This document shows, piece after piece, positions 35,334-45,992 of a stretch of DNA of 64,000 nucleotides. How positions within the stretch are numbered: the first letter of the stretch is position 1; the number at the start of each line of letters is the position of its first letter. The notes under the pieces are model-generated. The model made no database searches. It saw only the letters and a program-made list of their open reading frames with translations, and was not told the origin of the DNA. Position numbers and translations under genes: made by a program. The DNA is taken from positions 49,657,129 to 49,721,128 of the forward strand of contig JARZZO010000009.1 in the NCBI GenBank assembly GCA_030544215.1, in the 5' to 3' direction. This stretch comes from Zantedeschia hybrid cultivar (lineage: Eukaryota; Streptophyta; Magnoliopsida; Alismatales; Araceae).

Positions 35334-36329
35334 AATGGTACTCAGTTAACTGAAGGTTCAAACAAGTTGTACAGAGATTAACCAATCGACTAAATGCTTA
35401 TGTTGTTTTGAGAGTTTCTTGTTGAATTAATTGAATTTTAGACACCAATTCTCTCAACAGGTAGGGTCCTAGTTTCAGTTCAATTTCCGCCGTTATACTC
35501 TAGGAATTCACTCACAACGTTATGAAGATCTATCTGGTACTTCAGTGGTACAACCAGCCAGATAAACAAGGAGGAATTCCCTTATTTTGGGGACTTACGG
35601 AGGTCTCAACAGTAACCACTCTAGTTTGACCGAGGGATCAACCCAGTCAGAGAGAGGTGAGAGTGTCAAGGGGTGTTCCTATAGAAGGGGAAGTGAACTT
35701 CCAGTGCTAATGTCCTGTGGCCGGGGTGGCCTCTAATGCAATAATATATGAGTATAGTATTGAAAACAAACCACAAATCCAAGATCTGTTGGCTGAAGGT
35801 TAGAGTGCTTGAACGGCGTCGTGCTGAGTCGACGTTATTCAACGCAGTAACCCACTGTCAACAGAGCCTCGGGCAGGAAGACAAACAAGATATGCAGGTT
35901 TAATGGCGTCGTGCAAGGGCGACGTCCTTCTAAAAGACGTCACTCTGTGTCGATGCTATTCAAGTCTGAAAAAATAGTAATTAACAAAGATAACAGGGGC
36001 ATTCCCCTCTCAAATCAACAAGATAAACAAGGATCAAATACTCATGCGAAACACAATTCAATAGATTAATTACTCATGCAAACATCAATGACATCAATCA
36101 AACTAGCATACTTCTTTCCATCACAACTCAAGGCAATCATGGGAAGGGCAAAAATTTGCCACAAGGGATGTGCACGTGGTACATGTAGGGGGAAAAACAA
36201 CCAACCAATCGATCAATCATAAACAGTGCCCGAGGGACACAAACGGTGCACGGAGGGCGCCCAATGGAAAAGATAAGAGTACAGAAAAAAAGAATGGCAA
36301 GATAAGTCCCACCATGATTGCCAAAAAAC

Positions 36330-37610
36330 TGTGGTGCTCAAAATGTGTGTGTTATCATCATGATATCATGTGTTAACGTATGGTGAATAATCTAATTAAA
36401 ACTAATGTGATCGCTAGAAACCGAGGGCTTCAAAGAAATAAGTGATCCCTACTAACCTTTGTGATTTAGGGAGATTGGGTCCTTTTGTTCTTCCTTTTCA
36501 GCCGGCCGAAAAAGAAGAGCATCTTTGTTCTTTACTCTTGTTTTTAGGGTAGTTTTCTCCTTCTTTTCCAAACTCTTCAAAGCCTTTTCCTTCCTTCTTC
36601 AAACCTTGCAAAAAGAAGATTAAATAGGGAAAAAAAAAATAGAACTATGGGATAGTGTAGTAACTATTCTAACTAGCAAATCTATCATACAACTAAATAA
36701 GAAGAACTCACTTGCTTTGTGTTTCTTTAAACCCTTATTTTATACATGGGTAAAAAAAAATGATGTGAGTGTATGTGTGATGAATGTGATGTAATGAAAG
36801 ACAGTAATCTAACTAGATGAAAAACTATGAAAACTAAAAGGAAACTAGAAAGGGATGAGTGTAGTTGGCCCCTCCATAGCTTTGGTCTTTAATGGGCTTC
36901 AATGGAGGTGGAAGATGAGGAAGAAGAAGCTCCACAGCTATCCATGTTTTTCTTCTTGAGAGCCTCCAAACACCTTGTTTTGAACTCCAAATTCTCTAAT
37001 AGCCAACCTTTTTCAAAGGCCAAAGGGTATGTGTATGTATAGAGGTTTTAATTAGAGTTGTTTGGGCTTCAAAAGGGCTCTCCCGCAAATCAAACTTGCC
37101 TTGGATAATTATGGAAGGAATTAGAAACACTTTCAACCTCTGAAACTGGATTATTTCGGCCAAATCATGTTTATCAAGAAACTCTTGAACCACGTTGTTC
37201 CTCAGGGATGCCATTTAATTAATTAGGAGGGGCCGAAATAGAAATAAAATCTGAAAAGGAAACCGGAAACAATTAAGAAACTTAAAAGGTGTCGTCCATG
37301 AGCGACGTTCTTCAGATAATTAGGAAATTAATTCGAATTCAAAAATCGAAAATCTAGACGGATTAAGAACTAAACGGTATAGTCCATGGGTGACGCTTTT
37401 CAGTTAAATCTATCTGAATTTAAAAATTTAATTCCGAACCGATTTCTACTAAAAATCTAAATGGCGACGGCCATGGTTGACGTTAATTAGCAAAAATCTC
37501 GAAAAATTAATAAAAATTAACTAATGATTAAAACTCAAATTATTTTGAGGCATCATAATTGTGACATGAAATTTAATCAATATGTATATAAAATAAAGAG
37601 ATGTCATGGT
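36330..37610 (-). repeat. Gypsy-B 5' LTR
   Basis: The inner end is well defined by TGTGGTGCTC (plus strand) next to the primer-binding-site region. The body is similar to the Gypsy-A LTR near 37500-37560 (AAAAATTAACTAATGATTAAA, shortened here by one base in quotation). The outer end is approximate. Confidence 0.65.
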
Positions 37611-37932
37611 AGGGATCATAGAATGGACTGCACATAGTTTCAACTCTTTTATTAGTGTTCAAAATTAAAATCCTAAAGAATAGGAACAACCTTAAGAGTA
37701 ACTGATATAATTTTCTATTTTTTAATTATTTTTTAAAATTTTTACACCACCCATTCATGAATATCAAAAGTGACATCTAATCGAATGATTATGGTTAACT
37801 TTTATGATCATATGATCAATGTTAAATTCCAAAGGAATAACTTTAAAGGATAATTGAATATTTAAAATTTTATAATAATTTTTATTTATTGATTTATTAT
37901 AAATATTAGGATGGGACCGAAAATAATTGTGC

Positions 37933-37975
<43 letters not shown>
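37611..37975. repeat. AT-rich repeats and (TA)n microsatellite
   Basis: Positions 37934-37972 are a (TA)n run. Upstream, boxes like AGGAACAACCTTAAGAG near 37682 recur near 38246 and 38410, with an AATTTTCTATTTTTT tail after two of them, suggesting degenerate repeats spaced about 160 bases apart. No gene seen. Confidence 0.6.
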
Positions 37976-37978
<3 letters not shown>

Positions 37979-38547
37979 TGTGGTGCAACCAAGGCTACCT
38001 GTGCAACCTAGTTGCACAGTACATTTTAGCTCCACTCTCATATTGAAAAAATGAAAATCATAATAAAATTATAAGTATTCAATTACTCTCATAAGATAAT
38101 TTTTACCCCTTAGAGCTAAAGTTTCACTGTTGGATCATACCCGAATTGATTATAACTGTCCAATCTTATAAGAGTTAATTCTTTTTTGTCGTAACCCAAT
38201 GATTCTGGGACTTGTGAGAGTTAGCTGCTAATGAATATTATAACCCCAAGGGATGGGAACAACCTTAAGGGCAATCTGATTAATTTTCTATTTTTTGATT
38301 ATTTTTTGATAATTTTTAAATATTGAAATTTGCATGTACCCAATAGACGGCTAAGATTGGATTTTAAGATCGAACCACAATCAGATGGTAAAATTAAAGC
38401 TCCATGAAATGGAAACAACCCTAAAAGAGATTATTAAATATCTAAAGATATATGATGAATTTTATTTTATTTTTTAACTTAAATAAAGGATAAAAAATGA
38501 TGTGTACAACTCGATTGCACATTGCTATAGTGCGCTGCACTACAACA
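37976..38547. mobile_element. MITE-like element in a TA-rich site
   Basis: The left end (TGTGGTGCAACC..., then GTGCAACCTAGTTGCACAG) and the reverse complement of the right end (TGTAGTGCAGCG..., then GTGCAATCGAGTTGTACAC) form an imperfect terminal inverted repeat of about 50 bases. Both ends lie in TA-rich DNA. There is no coding content. Its right half is duplicated at 45721-45921. Superfamily not determined. Confidence 0.5.
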
Positions 38548-38616
38548 TTCCTCTATATATATAACATATTAGTTAATTTTTTAATTTACAAAATTATCTC
38601 TCTTAAAGGGAGAAAG

Positions 38617-40181
38617 TGTTAGTATTAGGTGGCCTAAAAGCTAATCTGATACTATATATTATTCAGTTTATTAATATGACATATATTCATTGTGTAATTA
38701 AATCAATCTTTGTTTATCGTATCACGATAAAGTCTATGAACATGTGCAATAGTCTTCGGATTATGATGAGATCATAATTATGGGACCGAAGATTGATAAA
38801 CACATATTCTTAATTGTTCATAATCGGAGGATGTTTGAGACGGACGTCAAACATCCAGATAGACTAATACAGGTTTCTTCAGCTCATACGATAAGGATGA
38901 CTGATCCTATAAGTCACTTATGTGGAGACACTATCCTGGACCTATAGGTGCTCATTGATGAATGAGTTCACTGAACTGATCTAACCATGAATCGCTGGAT
39001 GGTATCTACTTAACTGTTAACCAGCTCAATTCTTTTGTCATGGTTGCATAGATGGTCCTTGGACCTGAAACAGCAAGGATACTTTGTTGGTAGGTTTATG
39101 AACTTTGACTTTGACTAACAAATCTCTAACCATGGGTTATCTATAAGTCAAGTGATCGGGTTTAGGCAGTTGTCCTCGAAGGTAATTGTGTGTTCAATAC
39201 GGGATCATCTGCTCTTAGTAATAGGAGAGAGAATGTTCTAAAAATGATGTGCTTAAGTCCTTGGCTAAAACGGACTCTGTATCAGATAAAGAGTTATCTG
39301 ATATAGATTAGCGGCATCTGATAAAAGTGAATCAACCGGATAGGGTTTAATAGTAAACCATACCCTAAGTCGATTCGGAAACATTGCACGGATGTAGGAT
39401 TATATCCGCACGGTAATCATTGACGAAAAGGTTCCCATAGTGGATTGCATTAACCCCAATGCCTTCCAAGATCACGCAGTGTTGCTTGTTACCCAACGTG
39501 ATCGGAAGCCCGTCCGACTTTATTATAGGACATTAAATTTAGCTGATTAATTAATATAAAGATATTAATTAATTCAGTTGGTCCGTAAAAGGTTACTGGA
39601 CTTAATGTGCCATTAATTGGACTGGTATTTTTGCCTAGAGGGTCATACGCAAATGGTTTCAAGTTGGTGGATATTTTGACGGGGTTTCGGATAAATGTGG
39701 GTTTTTTCTGAAAAATTGCAAAACACTTATTATAAAATATCGGGGCTAGGTCAGCGGCAGGCAACCCTGACCTAGCCGCCTCCCCTCTCTCTCCTCTCTC
39801 TCTCTGGCGCCCCCCACTTCTGGCCGGCCTTGGGAGACTCCGTTCTGACTCTCGCCTGCTCCGTCTTCCCGTCCAACGAGAATTTGAATCCGCATGTAGC
39901 GAAGGATTACGTGCAGTCAGACAAGATCCGCGAACGCTGCTACGAGCGAGGAAGCGAGGACGATCCACCAAGAGGAAGACCGCATGGATACCGCTAGAGG
40001 CCGGGCACCTGCACGGCTTACGGCATCACACCGATAGAATCAGACGAACGCAGATTCGAATCCGCGCAAGGTAAATACGATTTATCATTTAAGGTTTTTG
40101 TTAATCGAAATAGGACGGATCCTATCTTAATTATTTTATCCGCTGCGTTTTGGTCGGATCCGGACACTGGCGAACCTAACA
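38617..40181 (+). repeat. Copia-2 5' LTR
   Basis: 1565 bp, TGTTAGTATTAGG...CCTAACA, aligned with the Copia-1 and Copia-3 LTRs. The primer-binding site follows after one base. Confidence 0.9.
38738..39376 (+). other. Chain of four stem-loops in the Copia-2 5' LTR
   Basis: SL1 is at 38738-38809 (AGTCTTCGG/CCGAAGATT middle stem). SL2 at 38829-38856 pairs GGATGTTTGA with TCAAACATCC perfectly. SL3 at 39280-39303 pairs TATCAGATAA with TTATCTGATA perfectly around AGAG. SL4 is at 39329-39376. Position and order match the other Copia LTRs. Confidence 0.75.
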
Positions 40182-40182
40182 A

Positions 40183-40202
40183 TGGTATCAGAGCTAGGTT
40201 CC
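40183..40202 (+). other. Copia-2 primer-binding site
   Basis: TGGTATCAGAGCTAGGTTCC lies one base after the 5' LTR. TGGTATCAGAGC is the standard plant Copia site complementary to the 3' end of initiator Met-tRNA. Confidence 0.92.
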
Positions 40203-42463
40203 ATTGTGTTCTTCGCCGTTTCGATTTCCAAAATTTAATTTTCTAGTTATATTTCATGCACGTTATCCAATTTTGTTTAAGGAATTATGTTCATAGGATG
40301 AATAAAATTAATTTGATTAATTTTATTTCTGCAAAATCGAATTTTTTTTGGGTTTCCCGTGTTTTTCGTGGGACGAAGAACGGTGCTCAAGGGGTGATGT
40401 TCAGATGACCCTATGTGATGGGGAGGCATCCGGGGAGGACCTTGGTGTGACCAAGGATTCTATCGGCCACCGCCAACATCGCCTCAGGCGCCGGTGAGGC
40501 TGGACCGGAGATGACTGGCCGGCGATGGCCTCCCCCTCCCACAGTTCCAATTGGATGGAGGGAGGGGTTGGGGTGCCCCTTTTTAGGGCGCAGGAACTCA
40601 AACGGCACTGTCTAGCGCCGACGAGGTGACCAGCGATGGTCTGATGGCCCCTCGGCGCCAGTACCGTCGCCGGCCACCCCCCCTCCCCCCACGGTTCTTG
40701 CTTGCAAGCGCTGCCGGGGGGGGGCGTGCGGCTAGGGTTTCCTAGCCGCACCAGTCCGAGCCCAAGGCTCAGCTGGGCTGAGCCCTGGTTTAGCCAAGGG
40801 GGGGCTGAACCGCCTGGGGTTTTTTACCCAGGGTATTTTTAAAATTAAATTGTTTTTAAAATTTTAAGTTTTGAAAAATGTTTTGAAATTAAGATTTTAT
40901 TCAATTTACTTTAATGGGACCCAAAATGATTTCTTTTGTCATTATCTTAATTAACAAATGTTGTTATTTTGTTATGGTTAATTATTAATTTAAATGTTAA
41001 ATTGATAATTAATTTTAACAAAATGATCTAAGTGTTAGATTTAAATGAGATACTTGATAATCTAATTGTTAGATTACGAATTTAAGATTAACCTAAACGT
41101 TAGATCAATTTTATTTTTAGAAGCATTATTATTTGTATGGAATATTCTAGAAATTTATATTTTGGATTCTATGTATATGTAATGTGTGTTTAATGCATTT
41201 AAATAAAATTTAATTACTTGATTAACAAAATTAAAACTTTTCAAAAATCCAAATCCAAATTTTGTTTGGTCCCTGATTTATGAAACCAAAATTAAATATT
41301 TTTAAAAATTCAATTTATTTAGCCATGTGATGTGCCATTCATGTATGGTTTGTTTAATTAAAATTACATGGTGGTCATGGATAAGCACTTGATATTTTTC
41401 TTGTGGATGTGGATCGATAATATGTGCATGTGTGGTTTATTAATTATTAATAAATAGAGGTTTGTGAACCTCTCCCTCTCTCATATTCCATTGTATCTCT
41501 ACCTTCCTCCTTGATATACTCGTCATAAAGCTTCCTCTTTTAAATTATCATGTAATTGGGAATTTATGATGTAATTTGATCGAGGCAGCTGAGCATGAAG
41601 CGAGGATGATCTCCAACTGCAACCAAGAAGAAAATGAAGGAATTCATTCAACCTATAAGTTTGCAGACTCATAATATAGTTGTTATATTGTGTATGTGTG
41701 TCTTTGACTGTTTGGCTCAAGTCAAACCACAGTGCTATCCATGACCATATTATGACATGTATGCGATGTATGTATTTTTCTTTTGATTACGAATCAAATT
41801 ACCTTGCTTATTAGTATAAATAATATATTCGATATATTTAATACTATCACCTAGGATGAGACCAAAGTAAATAAATAAAACCTTCATTACAAAGTCTAAG
41901 CTGGAGCGCGAGTCATTGATAATGCACCGCGTAGCTCTCCATCAATATAGTTTTTAGAACTTAATTCAATGGTAGTATTTTCTACATGTTTACCCGAGAT
42001 TTGCCATCATCTGAGAGAGGACTATTAACTATGGCATTAGATGCCTTGAGATTGGAGTAGAAGAACAATATAGTTATCCTCGTATTTACCCGGGAGGTAC
42101 ATTTCTACTCTACTCCATCACGTATTAATGGTAATGCTTAAACCAAGTATAATGGTCTACTATGTTTATCCGGGACCATTAATAACCTAGGAGCCGAAAT
42201 AAAATCGGATATTGCAAGGAGTTGCAATTACCATGAGATAGTTGCTTTGAGATAGCAGTATGATACTATGTGATTACCCCGAGGTCATACTGTGATACTT
42301 GGAGATTCCGATCCCCACTAGGAGACAATCTGCATCTCCCGTGAAGGTCATATAGCCCGACAAAAATTAGTGGGAGTAAAACTAGATAATAAAGTGCAAA
42401 TCTTATTTTCTATTAATAACTGAATTTCTGGTGATTAAAATTTGATTATCTCCTATAAGCTAA
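40203..42463 (+). other. Copia-2 leader with hairpin cluster
   Basis: A long (2.3 kb) untranslated leader before the gag ATG. The GC-rich part holds three successive hairpins: GTGCGGCTAGG/CCTAGCCGCAC at 40726-40751 (11-bp stem, 4-base loop), GGCTCAG/CTGAGCC near 40767-40784, and CCTGGGG/CCCAGG near 40814-40834. The rest is AT-rich. Short GC-rich frames at 40401-40751 have no recognisable domain. Confidence 0.7.
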
Positions 42464-45400
42464 GATGTCACACCATAACCCGTTGCATGGCATACTGGAT
42501 GTCAATCGTTTGACATAGCCTAACTACTTAGACTGACTCAGGAACCTGAAGATTGTCCTCGGGTTTGACCAAATTGCTTATGTCCTAGATGAAGAACCTC
42601 CTACTAAACCAGCATTAGATGCCCCAGAGAAGGACATGTTGACATATGAGAAATGGAAGGAAGATTCTACTATGGCCCAATGCTACATGTTAGCCTCTAT
42701 GAGCAATGAGTTGTAGAGGTAGTATGAAGAGATGGATGCTAGATCCATCATGATCCATTTGAATGAGCTATTTGGTGAGCAGAGCAAAATCAAAAGATAT
42801 GAGATATCTAAGAATCTATTCAAGACTCGGATGGCAGAGAGATCTTCAGTGTAGATTCATGTGTTGAAGAAGATAGAATTGATGGAGAGGTTGGATGCTC
42901 TTGGGATCTCACTCCCTAAGGAGATGCATACCGACCTTGTGTTGTCTTCACTTCCACAATCATATGCTCAGTTCATTGTTAACTTTAACATGAACAAGAT
43001 CTAGACCACCTTGGCTGAATTACTGAATATACTGAAGACTGCGGAGGGGAACCTTGTGAAGGATAAACCCTAAGTCCTTATAGTTGGTAAGACCAATCGG
43101 AAAATACTAACAGTCCAAGCCTTTAGGAAAGGTAAAGGTAAGAATCAGAAGAAGCCGAAAGTTATAAAAAAGGACAAGGGCAAGAGTGCTGAGAAGGGTG
43201 AATGCTTCTATTATCATCAGAAGGGCCACTGGAAGAGGAATTGCAAAGAATATCTCAAGGATAAGGCTCAAGGAATTGTGAAGCAACAGGACGCTTCAGG
43301 TATCTATATGATAGATGTAAACTTATCAATTAGAGATTATACATCATGGGTATTAGATACTGGATGTGTTTCTCATATCTGCAATTTTGTGCAGGCACTG
43401 ACAAGAAGGCGTAAGTTAAGAACCGACGAGGTGGAGCTGAGGCTAGGTAACGACGTAAGAGTTGCGGCGATCACTGTGGGGACAATGAAGCTCAAGCTAC
43501 CATCTGGAGACACTTTTTTATTAGATGAATGTTATTATGTAACTAACATAATAAGAAATATTATTTCTATTTCATGTTTAGATAGAATTGGGTACACATT
43601 ATCTATTGGGAACAATTGTTGTTCAATTTATTTCAGAAATAAATTAATAGCTTCTATTTCATTATCTAATGGATTGTATTTATTGAATGTGTCTCACGAT
43701 AATTTAAATATCAGTTCTTTAACTAAAAGAAATAAGTATGAAGTGAACAAAGCCTACCTATGGTATTGTAGGTTTGGGCACATTGGTGAAAACAGACTCC
43801 AAAGGTTGCATAAAAACTGGATACTTAGATCCATTTGATTATGAATCATATGCAACCTGTAAGTCATGTTTGATATATAAAATGGCTAAATCTTCATTTA
43901 CTGGAACTGGAGAACAAGCCAAAAACATATTTGAACTAATACATTCTGATTTATATGGTCCTATGTCAACTCAAGTCATTGGTGGTTTCTCATACTTCAT
44001 TACGTTCATTGATAATGTCTCAAAGTATGGCTTCATATACTTATTGAAGTATAAATCAGAAGCTTTTGAGAAATTTAGAGAATTCAATAATGAGATAGAG
44101 AAACAAATTGAAAAGAGTATCAAAACTATCCAATCCGATCGTGGTGGGGAATATTTTAGTACGGAGTTCACAAAATACTTAAAGGATAATGTCATGTTTT
44201 TTCAGCGTACATCTCCTTATACACCTTAAATGAATGGTGTATCAGAAAGGAGGAATCGCACATTAATGAAAATTGTGCGATCTATGATAAGTATGTCCAA
44301 ATTATCAGCATCCTTATGGGGATATGCACTTAGCTCGGCTATGTATATCCTGAACAAGGTACCCAACAAATATGTTGCAACCACTCCATATGAGATATGG
44401 AATGGAAGAAAACCAGACCTTAAACATGTTAAAGTCTGGGGATATACTGCTCATGTCAAAAGACATGATGCAGATAAGCTGGAGTCCAGAGCTGACAAAT
44501 GCAGATTTGTGGGATATCCGAAGGAAACTTACGGATATTACTTTTATCATCCTGGCGAACAAAAAGTATTTGTAACTAGGAGAGTTGTCTTTTTGGAAGA
44601 AGATTATATTCTTTAAAAAGACAGTGGAAATAAAGTAACTTTGGAAGAAATTCCAGACCCACAAACTGTTAATGGTTCATCAGATGAACTGTCAGTTTTT
44701 GAACCTATTCAAGAAAGTACACAAGAACCTCATAGGTCAGAAAGAGTGCCTACACTACTCGAAAGATATGTAGGGCATATCAATTTGAATGGTTCTAGGA
44801 TACTCTATAATGAAGATGATGATCCTAAGATTTACCAGGAAGCCATTGAAAGTCTAGAGGCCGGGAAATGGCGAGAAGCCATGAATTCTGAAATTTAGTT
44901 CATATACATCAACCAAGTTTGAAACTTGATCAACTTGCCCAAAAGTATAGTACCCATCGGTTCCAAATAGATCTTTAAAAGAAAGATTAGTGTAGATGGA
45001 CGAATTGAGACTTATAAGACAAGGTTAGTGGCGAAGGCTATCGTCAAAGGCAAGGTATTGACTATGACAAGACCTTCTCTCCTATTACTATGATTAAGTC
45101 TATTAGAATTCTTCTCGCTATTGCTGCATACTATGATTTCAAAATCTGGCAGATAGATATAAAGACGGCCTTCCTCAATGAAAATCTTGAGGAAGAGGTG
45201 TATATGATACAACCAGAGGACTTCAAATCAAAGGAATCTCAAGATATAGTATGCAAGTTGCAAAGGTCCATTTATAAATTGAAGCAAGCTTATTTGAACT
45301 AAAACATAAGGTTTGATGAGGCAATCAAATCTTATGGTTTTATTAAGAATGAAGATGAGCCTTGTGTACACAAGAAAAACAGTAGGAGCGCAATCACATT

Positions 45401-45695
45401 TTTAGTTATTTACGTTAACGACATCCTATTCATTGAGAATGATGTAGGGATGATGTCATCGGTAAAGATTTGGTTATCCAAGAACTTCTCCATGAAAGAT
45501 TTTGGAAAAACATCTTACGTATTGGGAATACGAATCTATAGAGATAGATCAAAGAAGATGCTTATTTTAACCCAATCTATGTGCATAGAAACTATTGTCA
45601 AAAAGTTTGGCATGAAAAATTCCAAGAGAGGTCTCATACCAATGAGACATGAAATTTGTCTCTCTAAAGGTCAGTCTCCCAAGACTCCTTTGTAT
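42464..45695 (+). pseudogene. Copia-2 gag-pol, heavily degraded
   Basis: This begins at the same ATG context as Copia-1 gag. Pieces are readable in several frames. Gag has many stops (42464-43277). Protease (VLDTGCVSHIC) and pre-integrase are at 43278-43838. The integrase core is at 43914-44616, with NGVSERRN but with the second catalytic motif reading QSDRGGEY. Reverse transcriptase pieces are at 45090-45302 and 45450-45695. The RT catalytic box near 45410 reads YVND in place of YVDD. More than ten stops or frame changes make it non-functional. Confidence 0.85.
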
Positions 45696-45992
45696 TGTCT
45701 AGGGCGTGCTTTCTCACTCTAGACGGCTAAGATTGGATTTTAAGATCAAACCACAATCAAATGGTAAAACTAAAGCTCCATGAGATGGAAACAACCCTAA
45801 AAGAGATTATTAAATATTTAAAGATATATGATCTATTTTATTTTATTTTTTAACTTAAAGAAAGCATAAAAAATGATGCGTACAACTCGATTGCACATTG
45901 CTATAGTGTGTTGCACTATAACATTCCTCTATATATATAACATATTAGTTAATTTTTTAATTTACAAAATTATCTCTCTTAAAGGGAGAAAG
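45696..45992 (+). repeat. Patch replacing the Copia-2 pol 3' end
   Basis: 45696-45723 is 28 bases matching the MORN gene leader at 49028-49055 with two differences. Overlapping at AGA, 45721-45992 (272 bases) matches 38345-38616, the DNA immediately upstream of the 5' LTR, with no indels and about 13 differences by eye. It includes the right half of the MITE-like element and the GAAAG next to the LTR. Confidence 0.85.

Larger units (their letters stand above)
34488..37610 (-). mobile_element. Gypsy-B: 5' fragment (gag, leader, LTR) of a related Tat element
   Basis: On the minus strand an LTR (about 37610-36330, ending GAGCACCACA) is followed by TTTTTTGGCAATCATGGTGG as primer-binding-site region, then a leader and the first part of gag, which stops abruptly at the Gypsy-A LTR. 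No protease or pol of this copy is present. The far end of the LTR is diverged, so its boundary is approximate. Six GCGTC inverted repeats lie at 35812-35965 and 37285-37490. Confidence 0.78.

Noticed and set aside
40183..40202. tRNA-like sequence
   Set aside because: It is the primer-binding site, complementary only to a tRNA 3' end; no cloverleaf around it.
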